Shown: in pieces, positions 7,840-15,603 of the stretch
Layout of the letters: each line of letters opens with the position of its first letter
Position numbering within the stretch: the stretch's first letter is position 1
Assembly (NCBI GenBank): GCA_900547725.1
Contig: URHR01000018.1
Span: forward strand, 1-29,142
DNA length: 29,142 nt
Source: an uncultured Eubacteriales bacterium
GTDB taxonomy: Bacteria > Bacillota > Clostridia > Oscillospirales > CAG-272
Direction: 5' to 3'
Program-made: the position numbers and the translations under genes
Notes under the pieces: model-generated
What the model was told of the DNA's origin: nothing
The model's database searches: none
The model's input: only the letters and a program-made list of their open reading frames with translations

Positions 7840-7986
7840 TCAAGCCTGTTTTTCGCCAAAGCAGTCATTGCCGTAGAAGTCGCCGTTACTGCCGCCCTTC
7901 TGCCCCTCTGCGCCGGAAGTTGTGAGAATATCGCAGACATCGAAATCAAGGGTCACGGCATAAGGAATCTGATAACTCTTTTTCAT
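7840..7986 (-). CDS. 48-residue micro-protein with DILTTSG motif
   Basis: A short frame that is easily missed. The ATG at 7986 follows AGGAG by 9 bases. The product begins MKKSYQIPYAV, continues to DVCDILTTSGAEGQ, and has a Gly/Asn/Asp-rich tail ending FGEKQA. It has no hydrophobic signal core and contains two Cys. It starts 15 bp after the stop of the second CBM9-like gene and ends 16 bp before the small lipoprotein gene, so it fits the operon spacing exactly. From memory, short proteins with an MKK-Y-P start and a D-I/V-TTS-G motif recur in gut Firmicutes genomes without known function. Coding status rests on the RBS, spacing and composition. Confidence 0.6.
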   Translation of the reverse strand: MKKSYQIPYAVTLDFDVCDILTTSGAEGQKGGSNGDFYGNDCFGEKQA

Positions 7987-8001
7987 GATGGTATTCTCCT
8001 C

Positions 8002-9468
8002 TTATTTCGTGTAGGATTCGAGAATTGCTTTTTCGGTAGCGTTGTACTTATCGGGGTTTGCGGCAAGATCCTCCAGCGCTTTGGTTGCAACCGTCTTGAC
8101 GCTGGTTGCGTTCGCTGCCTTGTAGCCGCCGTAGAAGTTTGCGGTCTCGCCGTTCTCATAGGTCACGGTGAAATAACCGACAGCGGAGAAGTTGCGACCG
8201 TAGTTTGCGGCCTTGATGTTCACGATTGCGCCGCTGAACTGATAGTAACCGTCGGCTTCCGCCGTTGCCGCGTTCAGCCAGCCGCTGTTCACGATGTTCA
8301 GGTAATCCTTGCTCTCTTCCTTATCGGCAAGCGCCTCCAGAGTCAGAGCGCCCTCGCCGAGCATATCGGTGGGAAGAATCAGCGTTCCCGTTGCGGTCAG
8401 AGCCGCGCCGAGCGCATCGAAATCGGCTTTGGAAGCCTGCGAGTAGAAACGCAGTCCCGTAGGATCGGCAAAGCGGACAGCCGCGCCGTCAAGCGTCTTG
8501 AAATCAGCGGTCACAGCCGTAAAGGTTGCGTTTGCGGTGAGTCCGGTGAGTTCCTTACCGGGCTTGTAGAGCTTGCCCTCCGCGTCTTTCCAGCCAACGA
8601 GCTGTGCGGTGGAGTGCGGGTCAGCGACAGGAAGCGTAAACTTGCCGTCAGCAGTCACATCCGAAGAAGCAACGATCATGTTCTTATCCTGTACGGTAAC
8701 GGTCTTGCGGGTGGAAGCGGAGTCGGCTTCCAGATAAAGTGCGCCGAAATCTGCTCCGGTTGCAGCAGATCTGTACCACTGGTTCAGATTCCAACCGCCT
8801 CTCGGCCATGTTGCGAATCTGCACTGAAGCTCAAAACCGATTTTCTTTCCGTCGGTCGCATTGTCGGCATTTCTGAATTGATATACAACCTCAATTGTAA
8901 CTTCCGGATTATCTTTTTCGCGCTGAATTACGAAGCTGAAATCGTGAGAGTGGTTGCCTTCGTCCTTCGAATTGCTGTACTGAACCTGACCAACCTTGCT
9001 AAGAGCGAAATCAGCATCATCGCCCATGAAATGGCACGGATCGGTTACCCATTTTCCTTCCATGATGCCGGCAGATGTTGAAGCGCCGGTTTCGTCAATG
9101 CCAAAGTAAACACGCTTATTTGCATTTTCCGTCTTGTCAAGATCGTTGTAATTGATCAGCAAATACAGATACGACGCATCGCTTGCTTTATGCCACATTG
9201 CCTTGAAAGAAGCATAGTAGGTCTGATTCAGGCTGCCTTCGTACATAACCAGATCTTCCGACCACGGAAGATTATCCCACGCTTCGCCTTCCGTCACTTT
9301 GCCGTCCAATGTAATGGGAGCATCTGCCTTATATGCATGGTAGGAACGTCCACGTCCGTTTGCTCCCGTTCCCGCCTCTGCGCTTGCGGGGATAAATCCG
9401 ACTGCCGCAGTCAGAATGACCTGAAATGTTACGAGCGCGGCGGCGACAATTTTGCGAATGTTTTTCAT
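8002..9468 (-). CDS. Secreted CBM9-like (DOMON-type) carbohydrate-binding protein, copy 2
   Basis: A 488-residue protein with a signal peptide (basic N-terminus, hydrophobic core, likely cleavage after IPASA). Residues about 40-255 match the CBM9-like pattern: LDGKVTEGEAWDNLPWSED, FKAMWHKASDASYLYLLINYND and VYFGIDETG, followed by an FELQCRFATW segment. A middle region (about 255-330) is a small beta domain with an LVGWKDAEGKLYKPG element. The C-terminal 160 residues (TGLRFYSQASKADFDALG onward) form a second conserved domain, shared with the neighbouring paralogue. No catalytic residues, LPXTG motif, dockerin or SLH repeat is visible. GGAGG lies 7 bases before the ATG. It probably binds the target glycan at the cell surface or in the medium. 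Confidence 0.8.
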   Translation of the reverse strand: MKNIRKIVAAALVTFQVILTAAVGFIPASAEAGTGANGRGRSYHAYKADAPITLDGKVTEGEAWDNLPWSEDLVMYEGSLNQTYYASFKAMWHKASDASYLYLLINYNDLDKTENANKRVYFGIDETGASTSAGIMEGKWVTDPCHFMGDDADFALSKVGQVQYSNSKDEGNHSHDFSFVIQREKDNPEVTIEVVYQFRNADNATDGKKIGFELQCRFATWPRGGWNLNQWYRSAATGADFGALYLEADSASTRKTVTVQDKNMIVASSDVTADGKFTLPVADPHSTAQLVGWKDAEGKLYKPGKELTGLTANATFTAVTADFKTLDGAAVRFADPTGLRFYSQASKADFDALGAALTATGTLILPTDMLGEGALTLEALADKEESKDYLNIVNSGWLNAATAEADGYYQFSGAIVNIKAANYGRNFSAVGYFTVTYENGETANFYGGYKAANATSVKTVATKALEDLAANPDKYNATEKAILESYTK

Positions 9469-9486
9469 AGCAATATCCTCCGTGTT

Positions 9487-10965
9487 TTATTCTGCAAAGA
9501 TTTTTTTGAGAATTGCAAGCTCGGTCTTGTTGTAAGGGCTGAAGGAAAGCACTTCAAAGCCCGTCACACCGAATTCACTGCCCACTTTGTTCTTATAGCC
9601 GGTATCTTTGAGTTGAGAACGATCCTCGTAAGCTGCCTGCGCAACCTTAGCAACCGATCTTGAATTGTTCTCTTCCGTGTAAGTACCTGCGAACTCGGTC
9701 GTTGTGCCGTCTGCCAGTTCCACCGTAACATACGGCAGAGCAGACCACATCTCGTTCTTGTCGGTCAGGTTCTCCAGAACGCCCTCAAAGCGCGCCGCGG
9801 CATCCGCCTCCGCCTTTTGGAAGGTGATTCCCGCCGCCGTCAGCGAAGCGGGCGTTGCGCCTGCGCCTGCGATCTCCTCGGTCAGATCTGCGGTCTTGAC
9901 AAACAGAATGCCAACCTTCTTCACATAGTCCTTAACATCGTCAAATTCTTCGATCGTGCCTTCGAATTTCAGCGCGCCGGTTGTTGCAAGACGAACTCTC
10001 GCCCCCTCCAGGAGCGCGACATTCGGCGTTACCGCGTCGAATTTCTCGTTTGCCTTCGAAACCTTGTAAGTACTGCCCGCCGCATACAACTTGTTGTCAT
10101 TGCGGTTCTTCCATGCGCAAACAACCGCACCCGAAGCCTCTGCCGGAAGCGTCACGTTTCCGTTTTCGTCCTTCTTGCAGCTTGCAACCGCAAGTCCCGC
10201 ATTGTAGAACACTGCGTCGTCGTCCTCATCCACAACCGCTCCGAGGTCAACCGCATTGATTTTCTTCAGCGTAGCGCGACCCGCAATGTTCGGCTTGCTC
10301 TGGGATTCGTAGTTGCACCAAGCCCACTGGGTGATCATCGCTCCCTCGCTGTTCTTCCGATCGGTCAGGAAGTCCAGACCGATTTCGGCATTCGCCGTTG
10401 CGTACTTTGCGTCCGAGAAAGTGTACTTCGCTTCAACCGTTACATCCTTGCCGTCATTGGTCCGCTTCACGGTGTATTCGAACCAGTTGCCGACCGTCTT
10501 TGTTTCCTCGCGGAGCGAAAGAATCGTGGTTCTGCGGCAAGGGCCTGTTGCACTGCCGCCTGCCTGGCAGGGGTTGGTGCTCTTTCCTGTTTCGTCAACC
10601 AGGAACTGGAAAATGTCGCCGTTGTTGTACGTACCGTCCGGATCGTTCAGTTCCGCCCAGAAATACAGGTATGCACCGGAAGCGTCGCTTCCCCAAAGCG
10701 CCTTGAATTTCGCCGGCGTTTCGTCCGGTTCAAGATTCTGCCAGTAGACCCGAACGGGTTCACTGTACGGAACCTTCTCCCACGGTTCGTCAGCGCCGAC
10801 AACACCGTCTGCTGTCATCTTGGAAGGGTCAACGCGGTAGATGCTGTAGCTTCTGAGGTCCTCGTAGGTGTTCAGCCCTGCAAAAGCAGAGATGCCGCCG
10901 AACACGAGCGCAACCTGAAAAACGAACAGACAAACCGCAATGAGACGTGTGGTTCTCTTTTTCAT
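9487..10965 (-). CDS. Secreted CBM9-like (DOMON-type) carbohydrate-binding protein, copy 1
   Basis: A 492-residue paralogue of the protein encoded just downstream and the first gene of the surface operon. The signal peptide probably ends at ISAFA. The CBM9-like domain (about 40-255) shows MTADGVVGADEPWEKVPYSE, FKALWGSDASGAYLYFWAEL and FQFLVDETG. A middle beta region contains VVCAWKNRNDNKLYAAG, the equivalent of the WKDAEGKLYKPG element in copy 2. The C-terminal domain starts near GARVRLATTGALKFEG. The pair are clearly related but well diverged, which suggests an old duplication with different ligand specificity. AAGGAGG precedes the ATG at 10965. Transcription probably starts near 11151 from the promoter described separately. 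Confidence 0.8.
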   Translation of the reverse strand: MKKRTTRLIAVCLFVFQVALVFGGISAFAGLNTYEDLRSYSIYRVDPSKMTADGVVGADEPWEKVPYSEPVRVYWQNLEPDETPAKFKALWGSDASGAYLYFWAELNDPDGTYNNGDIFQFLVDETGKSTNPCQAGGSATGPCRRTTILSLREETKTVGNWFEYTVKRTNDGKDVTVEAKYTFSDAKYATANAEIGLDFLTDRKNSEGAMITQWAWCNYESQSKPNIAGRATLKKINAVDLGAVVDEDDDAVFYNAGLAVASCKKDENGNVTLPAEASGAVVCAWKNRNDNKLYAAGSTYKVSKANEKFDAVTPNVALLEGARVRLATTGALKFEGTIEEFDDVKDYVKKVGILFVKTADLTEEIAGAGATPASLTAAGITFQKAEADAAARFEGVLENLTDKNEMWSALPYVTVELADGTTTEFAGTYTEENNSRSVAKVAQAAYEDRSQLKDTGYKNKVGSEFGVTGFEVLSFSPYNKTELAILKKIFAE

Positions 10966-11005
10966 TGTTGTAAAAAAGCCTCCTTAAAAATAGAATTCGA
11001 GAAGA

Positions 11006-11038
11006 TTACGGGTTACCATGAGGCATTGCTTCTGCCAC
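11006..11038 (-). other. Possible 10-codon leader ORF with strong RBS
   Basis: Within the leader of the surface operon, AAGGAGG (11050-11044) is followed 5 bases later by GTG and a 10-codon frame (VAEAMPHGNP, then TAA). A second separate RBS serves the real first gene downstream. It may be a translated leader peptide that modulates expression, or a relic of a gene start. Confidence 0.35.
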
Positions 11039-11157
11039 AGAAACCTCCTTTCTTTCTTTGTGTGGGTTTCGTGCATCCGTGAAGGTTTTTTCTTCTTTTT
11101 GGTTCTGCAGGCAATTTTGTGCAAAAAGTAGAAAATACACCCTTCACTTCTGCATCC

Positions 11158-11186
11158 ATTATACAACACATCAATTTCAAAGTAAA
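11158..11186 (-). promoter_or_regulatory. Promoter of the surface operon
   Basis: On the minus strand, -35 TTTACT (11186-11181), a 17-bp spacer and -10 TATAAT (11163-11158). The -10 is perfect and the -35 is weak, which fits an activator-dependent promoter. It predicts a leader of about 185 nt before the first gene. Arms GTGAAGG (11079-11085) and CCTTCAC (11141-11147) could pair within this leader. Confidence 0.7.
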
Positions 11187-11191
11187 TGCCT

Positions 11192-11222
11192 TTTCTTACG
11201 CAAAAAGATGTCATTTCTTACG
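11192..11222 (-). promoter_or_regulatory. Direct-repeat operator, probable AraC-type activator site
   Basis: The 9-mer CGTAAGAAA (minus strand) occurs twice, at 11222-11214 and 11200-11192, start-to-start spacing 22 bp. The proximal copy ends 5 bp upstream of the weak -35. Two direct half-sites about two helical turns apart and abutting the -35 are the usual arrangement for AraC-family activators. An AraC gene starts 111 bp away on the other strand. Confidence 0.65.
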
Positions 11223-11279
11223 ATTTCGCCCGTTTTGTTCCATTTTCTGCCTTTTTATTTGACATTCCCCAACAACCCG

Positions 11280-11308
11280 TTGACAAAGTCTCCTTTTTTC
11301 TGTATAAT
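11280..11308 (+). promoter_or_regulatory. Consensus sigma-A promoter of the AraC/rhamnosidase operon
   Basis: TTGACA (11280-11285), a 17-bp spacer and TATAAT (11303-11308): a perfect consensus promoter. The RBS AGGAGGAGGAGGTG follows at once, giving a leader of only about 20 nt before the AraC ATG at 11333. Confidence 0.9.
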
Positions 11309-11332
11309 AAAAGGAGGAGGAGGTGAACCAAT

Positions 11333-12193
11333 ATGCTGTTCGATTACCACTTTTGCAAAGAGTGGCTTTTTAACCAACCGCTGTATGATTCCTTTCAGCT
11401 TCATCAGATCGGGAGAGCATACTGTACCCCGGGCGCTGTCATCCCGTCACACGTTCACCCCAATCTGTTTGAGCTGACCATCGCAATCGGCGGTTCGGGA
11501 ACGGTATACACAAACAATATCGCGTCCCACATCTCCACCGGGGATATTTATCTTTCTTTCCCCGCCGATATTCACAAAATCGTCTCGGATACGGAGACCC
11601 CGCTGAAATTCGACTTTTTCGCGTTCAATTCGGTCGCGCCCGACACAATACAGGCATTGGAAGAACTGATTGCCGCCAATTACCTGCCGGAAAACCGCGT
11701 CTTTCGGGACGACCGGATCGGGCAACTGGTTGCAAATGCCATTCCGGAAGTGGATTCCCCACAGCCCGATTCCGAGGCTCTGCTGTGCAGTATCTTTTCA
11801 CAGTTGCTGCTGTATCTGCTCCGTGACTTCCGGGAGAAAAAGCCGGACAAGCCGTCCGGACAACTGATTCCCGCCGAAATTCTCTGCCGCAAAATCATGA
11901 ATTACATTGACACGCACATCTATTCCATCCGAAGTCTGGAAGAGGTTGCCCGACATTTCGGCTACAGTTACAATTATCTCTCCACGCTGTTCCGCGCCAA
12001 CACGTCAACAACCCTGCGGCGCTACTATTGCGACAAGAAGCTGAACACCGCGCGCTATCTGCTCCGCAACAAAAACCTGAAAGTAACCGAGATTGCGGAA
12101 ATGCTGAACTATTCCTCGGTCTATTCCTTCGGAAAGGCATATCGGCTTCGTTTCGGCATCAGTCCCCGCGATTCAAGGAAGGAAAACAAATAA
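11333..12193 (+). CDS. AraC-family transcriptional regulator with cupin sensor
   Basis: A 286-residue regulator. The N-terminal cupin-type sensor (about 35-130) shows HVHPNLFELTIAIGG, GDIYLSFPADIHKI and LKFDFFAF. The C-terminal double helix-turn-helix (about 185-282) shows SLEEVARHFGYSYNYLSTLFRANT, then ARYLLRNKNLKVTEIAEMLNYSSVYSFGKAYR and the closing FGISPRDSR. The Pro-Arg and Phe-Gly-x-Ser-Pro ending is standard for this family. It is transcribed from a consensus promoter, divergently from the surface operon, and is followed 37 bp later by a GH78 gene. It probably senses a sugar released from the substrate and activates the surface operon through the direct repeat at 11192-11222. Confidence 0.93.
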   Translation: MLFDYHFCKEWLFNQPLYDSFQLHQIGRAYCTPGAVIPSHVHPNLFELTIAIGGSGTVYTNNIASHISTGDIYLSFPADIHKIVSDTETPLKFDFFAFNSVAPDTIQALEELIAANYLPENRVFRDDRIGQLVANAIPEVDSPQPDSEALLCSIFSQLLLYLLRDFREKKPDKPSGQLIPAEILCRKIMNYIDTHIYSIRSLEEVARHFGYSYNYLSTLFRANTSTTLRRYYCDKKLNTARYLLRNKNLKVTEIAEMLNYSSVYSFGKAYRLRFGISPRDSRKENK

Positions 12194-12230
12194 TAAGAAC
12201 AATTCTCATTCCGAATAAGGAGAAAATCAA

Positions 12231-14477
12231 ATGCTTTCATGCGCAAAATGGATCCGATCCCCGCAAGAGATCGGCATCAGCCCCTGCCCCGTCTTTGCCC
12301 GCACATTCCGGCTGACCGGAAGCGAAACCGGGCTTTCCCTCGCCGTCTCCTGCGTCGGCATTTACCGCGTCACGCTCAACGGCATTTCCGTTTGTGACGC
12401 GCTGTTCGCCCCCGGTTTTACGGATTATCGAAGCCGCCTGCAGGTGCAGACCTACGATCTGCTCCCCCTCGCCGTCCCGGGAGAAAACCGACTGGAGATC
12501 CAATGTGCCAACGGCTGGGCGGTCGGTTTCCTCGGCCGCGGCAACACCAACCATATCTTTGCCGACCACATCTCGCTTGCGGCGGAACTTTCGGTCACGG
12601 GGGCGGACGGCACGGTCGCAGGGCTCGTCACAGACGAATGCTGGGGAGTATACCGGAATGCGATTCGTTCCGCGGAATTCTACCACGGAGAAACCGATGA
12701 CTTTACGGCAAAAGAAGAATATCTCGGCAATGCCGTTCCCGACGCCGCTCCCGCCGCCCGGCTGATTCCCGACGAGGGCGTCCCCGTGCGCGAAATTGCG
12801 CGGGTTCACGCCAAGGCGCTGATCCGCACACCGAAGGGCGAGACCGTGATCGACTTCGGGCAGAACCTTGCCGGATACGCGGAAATCACCGTCACCGGAG
12901 CTCCCGGCGACCGCGTGACGCTTTCCCACGCCGAAACGCTCGACCGCGAGGGCAACTTCTACACCAAAAATCTGGAGCTTGCCGAATGCCGCAACACCTA
13001 TGTGCTGGACGGCACGCCGCGCGTCCTCAAGCCGCATTTCACCTTTCAGGGTTACCGCTACATCCGGATCGATGAATTCCCCGCCGGAGAGGAGATCCGC
13101 CCCGAAAACTTTGTCTCCGTGGCGATCTGCTCCGACATGAAAGAGACCGGTTTCTTCCTCTGCGGGAACGAGAAGGTTAACCGCCTGTACCGGAACACGC
13201 TCTGGGGACAGCGGAGCAACTTCATCGACATTCCGACCGATTGCCCGCAGCGCGACGAACGGCTCGGTTGGCTGGGCGACGCGCAGGTCTTTATCCGCAC
13301 GGCGGCTATCAATTATGATGTCAAACGGTTCTTTACGAAATGGCTGAACGATGTGATGTCGGAGCAGAACGCGGACGGCGGCATTTACGGCGTTGTGCCG
13401 AAAGTGCCCGGCAGAGGAACCAAAATTTCCGCCGCATGGGGCGACGCAACGGTCATCTGCCCGTGGGAACTTTACCGTGCTTACGGCGACAAAGACCTGC
13501 TTGCCCGCCACTTCCCCATGATGCAAAAATGGGTGGAATTCATCCGCACGCAAGGTCCGGAGGAATATCTGTGGCTCGGCGGCGACCACTACGGAGACTG
13601 GCTGGCAGCAGACGCCGAGCTGTCCCCCGCCGTCCGTCAGGGCGCTACGCAGACCGACCTGATCGCAAGCGCCTATTTCGCATACGTCACGCAGATTCTG
13701 GTCAGCGCGGGAGAGGTGCTCGGCATGGATATGCAGGCATACCGCACCCTGCACGGCAATATCCGCGCGGCGTTCCGCAAACTCTTTATGAAGGATGGGC
13801 TGCCTGTCCTCTATCCGAAATTCGACGGGCTGTCTTCCAACCGCCGCGTCATCGGACAGACGCAGACGGCAATCGTGCTGATTCTGCACTTCGGGCTGTA
13901 CGAAGGCAGCGCGGAAAAGGAAAAGCTGACGGACACCCTGCTTGAGATGATCCGGAAAAACGGCGGTTGTATGGCAACCGGTTTCGTCGGCACACCGTAC
14001 CTGCTCCACGTCCTGACCGAAACGGGACATATAAAGGAAGCCTACAACCTGTTTTTGCAGGAGAAATATCCGTCGTGGCTGTTTTCGGTCAACCGCGGCG
14101 CAACCACAATCTGGGAACACTGGGACGGCATCCGCGAGGACGGCGGTTTCTGGGACGACGAAAAGAATTCCTTCAACCACTATTCCTACGGCTGCGTGTT
14201 CGACTGGGTCTTTGGCTCGGCGCTCGGAATCAACCCTGCAGAGCCTGCCTACCGCCGCGTCCGCATCACCCCGCACCCCGACCGACGGCTCGGATTTGCC
14301 GCAGGCTCGGTTATCGCTCCCGCCGGAAAGATTTCCGTCTCGTGGCATTTTGAAGGCGGGCAGGTGCACTATGAAATTGACCTGCCGGACGGCATTGACG
14401 GCGAACTGATTCTGCCGGACGGGCAAACCGCAAACCTGCAGCCCGGCAAATCGCTGTTTTACGGAGCGGAAGTCTGA
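12231..14477 (+). CDS. GH78 alpha-L-rhamnosidase (first copy)
   Basis: A 748-residue enzyme that hydrolyses terminal alpha-L-rhamnosyl residues with inversion. Order of parts: N-terminal beta-sandwich (about 15-140, GIYRVTLNGISVCD to GWAVGFLGRG), a second beta domain (about 185-285, ETVIDFGQNLAGYAEITVTG), the (alpha/alpha)6 barrel (about 300-660) and a C-terminal sandwich. The acid motif DCPQRDERLGWLGD begins at Asp337; by alignment with characterised GH78 enzymes Glu343 is the general acid and Asp350 binds substrate. The proposed base is Glu629 in TTIWEHWDG. There is no signal peptide, so it is cytoplasmic. It is shorter than 900-1000-residue GH78 enzymes because it lacks extra N-terminal modules. 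ATAAGGAG precedes the ATG, 37 bp after the AraC gene. Confidence 0.93.
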   Translation: MLSCAKWIRSPQEIGISPCPVFARTFRLTGSETGLSLAVSCVGIYRVTLNGISVCDALFAPGFTDYRSRLQVQTYDLLPLAVPGENRLEIQCANGWAVGFLGRGNTNHIFADHISLAAELSVTGADGTVAGLVTDECWGVYRNAIRSAEFYHGETDDFTAKEEYLGNAVPDAAPAARLIPDEGVPVREIARVHAKALIRTPKGETVIDFGQNLAGYAEITVTGAPGDRVTLSHAETLDREGNFYTKNLELAECRNTYVLDGTPRVLKPHFTFQGYRYIRIDEFPAGEEIRPENFVSVAICSDMKETGFFLCGNEKVNRLYRNTLWGQRSNFIDIPTDCPQRDERLGWLGDAQVFIRTAAINYDVKRFFTKWLNDVMSEQNADGGIYGVVPKVPGRGTKISAAWGDATVICPWELYRAYGDKDLLARHFPMMQKWVEFIRTQGPEEYLWLGGDHYGDWLAADAELSPAVRQGATQTDLIASAYFAYVTQILVSAGEVLGMDMQAYRTLHGNIRAAFRKLFMKDGLPVLYPKFDGLSSNRRVIGQTQTAIVLILHFGLYEGSAEKEKLTDTLLEMIRKNGGCMATGFVGTPYLLHVLTETGHIKEAYNLFLQEKYPSWLFSVNRGATTIWEHWDGIREDGGFWDDEKNSFNHYSYGCVFDWVFGSALGINPAEPAYRRVRITPHPDRRLGFAAGSVIAPAGKISVSWHFEGGQVHYEIDLPDGIDGELILPDGQTANLQPGKSLFYGAEV

Positions 14478-14500
14478 CAGCCGAAGCCGCCCCGCAAGGC

Positions 14501-14540
14501 AAAAAACAAAAGGGGCTGTTGATTTCCCCTTTTGTTTTTT
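14501..14540. terminator. Bidirectional intrinsic terminator
   Basis: AAAAAACAAAAGGGG (14501-14515) and its exact complement (14526-14540) form a 15-bp stem with a 10-nt loop. The A-run on one side and T-run on the other make it work on both strands. It lies between the convergent first GH78 gene and the Gfo/Idh/MocA gene. Confidence 0.9.
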
Positions 14541-14550
14541 CCTTTAAGGA

Positions 14551-15396
14551 TTACAGGCGAACCTCGGTCCACGGATGCTCCGCCGCGGTTCTTGCCGCCT
14601 GCATTACACCGATGACCGTTACGGTTTCCTCCGGCTTCACGGGTACGTCCGCACCGTCAAACATCGCAAGAATGGATGCGATCAGGCGCTTGAAGAAATC
14701 GCCGCCGATATTGACATAGTTCAGCCGCTTTTCGGGATCTGTGCTCTCGGGAGAGATGGCAAATCCCGGCGCGTGCTTGGTGTCATACATACACAGGTTT
14801 GCAATCCGTCCGTCCCGGTACTTCATGGCAAGCACCGTATTTTTGCTTCCCGACAGTGCCATAACCGATTCCACATCCGCACCCATCAACCGCACGGCAA
14901 TCTCCACAAAGTGGATCATGTAAATGTCCCGTCTGCCGGAACCGCTTACGGTCACCGAGCGAAGCGGCTCCTGCCAGTCGAGCAACTCATCCGCAAAGCG
15001 CAACGCGGAAGAAGAGAACAGCCTGACGCCGTATTGCTTTGCAAGCGCAAAGATGGCTCTTGCAGTCTCTGCGTCCGGCGCAAAGGTTTTATCCATGTAG
15101 CAGGGCTTTCCGCAGGGGAATACCCGTTTTGCGTAATCCAGATGCCGCTCCGGATTGTCAGGCGAGAGCACCATCAGATAGTCTGCCTTTTCGCAGACCT
15201 CCTCAATGGATGCGCACTTCTCTACGCCGAATTTCCCGCACCATCCGTCGGTTGTCACGCCGTCCACCGGGGAAACATCCACTTCTGCCCATGCATAAGC
15301 GATCTCAAACTCCGGATTGATCTCCTTGATCCATGCCGGATAGTTGTTCGCGTGCCATTCGCTCAGGTAATAGTCAATAAAACCGATTTTCTTCAT
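14551..15396 (-). CDS. Small Gfo/Idh/MocA-family oxidoreductase
   Basis: A 281-residue protein of the NAD(P)-dependent sugar oxidoreductase family, shorter than the usual 330-400. It has a Rossmann-type start (MKKIGFIDYYLSEWHANNYP) that lacks the classical GxGxxG. The segment ADYLMVLSPDNPERHLDYAKRVFPCGKPCYMDKTFAP corresponds to the usual region ending in EKP, here changed to DKT. The segment MIHFVEIAVRLMGADVESV carries the conserved His, as in the family's H-x-x-D/E helix. GGAGG lies 7 bases before the ATG. It is transcribed alone, divergent from the second GH78 gene. Given the missing GxGxxG and altered EKP it may use the cofactor differently or bind it tightly. The substrate is unknown. Confidence 0.8.
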   Translation of the reverse strand: MKKIGFIDYYLSEWHANNYPAWIKEINPEFEIAYAWAEVDVSPVDGVTTDGWCGKFGVEKCASIEEVCEKADYLMVLSPDNPERHLDYAKRVFPCGKPCYMDKTFAPDAETARAIFALAKQYGVRLFSSSALRFADELLDWQEPLRSVTVSGSGRRDIYMIHFVEIAVRLMGADVESVMALSGSKNTVLAMKYRDGRIANLCMYDTKHAPGFAISPESTDPEKRLNYVNIGGDFFKRLIASILAMFDGADVPVKPEETVTVIGVMQAARTAAEHPWTEVRL

Positions 15397-15430
15397 GATA
15401 TACCTCCGTATCAGGTTTTACCCTTTTCTT

Positions 15431-15459
15431 ATTGTAGTACAAAAAAGCTGTTTTGTCTT
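15431..15459 (-). promoter_or_regulatory. Putative promoter of the Gfo/Idh/MocA gene
   Basis: Minus strand: -35 AAGACA (15459-15454), 17-bp spacer, -10 TACAAT (15436-15431). The -35 overlaps one arm of the inverted repeat at 15457-15467. Confidence 0.5.
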
Positions 15460-15553
15460 TATCATTTCCCAATCGATTGTTTCACAGTTGTTGCCCCGTC
15501 ATAGCGAGCGCTCCTGCGGCAAACGGTAAATAAAACCGTTTCAAATGATAAAG
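15457..15553. promoter_or_regulatory. Paired 11-bp inverted operator-like sites plus a 7-bp palindrome
   Basis: CTTTATCATTT (15457-15467) and its exact complement AAATGATAAAG (15543-15553) sit 86 bp apart, one at each side of the divergent intergenic region. Between them lies a second palindrome, AAACGGT-7 nt-ACCGTTT (15521-15541). The first arm overlaps the -35 of the minus-strand gene. The other two lie 50-80 bp before the second GH78 start. Two kinds of regulator-binding site are suggested. Confidence 0.6.
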
Positions 15554-15603
15554 CAGACGCCGTCAGATAAGCAACGATCCGATTTCAAAAAGGAGACCCG
15601 AAA

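Noticed and set aside
12237..14426. 729-codon minus-strand frame opposite the first GH78 gene
   Set aside because: Antisense shadow. The plus frame carries complete GH78 motifs.
15521..15541. CcpA cre site
   Set aside because: The palindrome AAACGGT-N7-ACCGTTT does not fit the cre consensus TGWAANCGNTNWCA.
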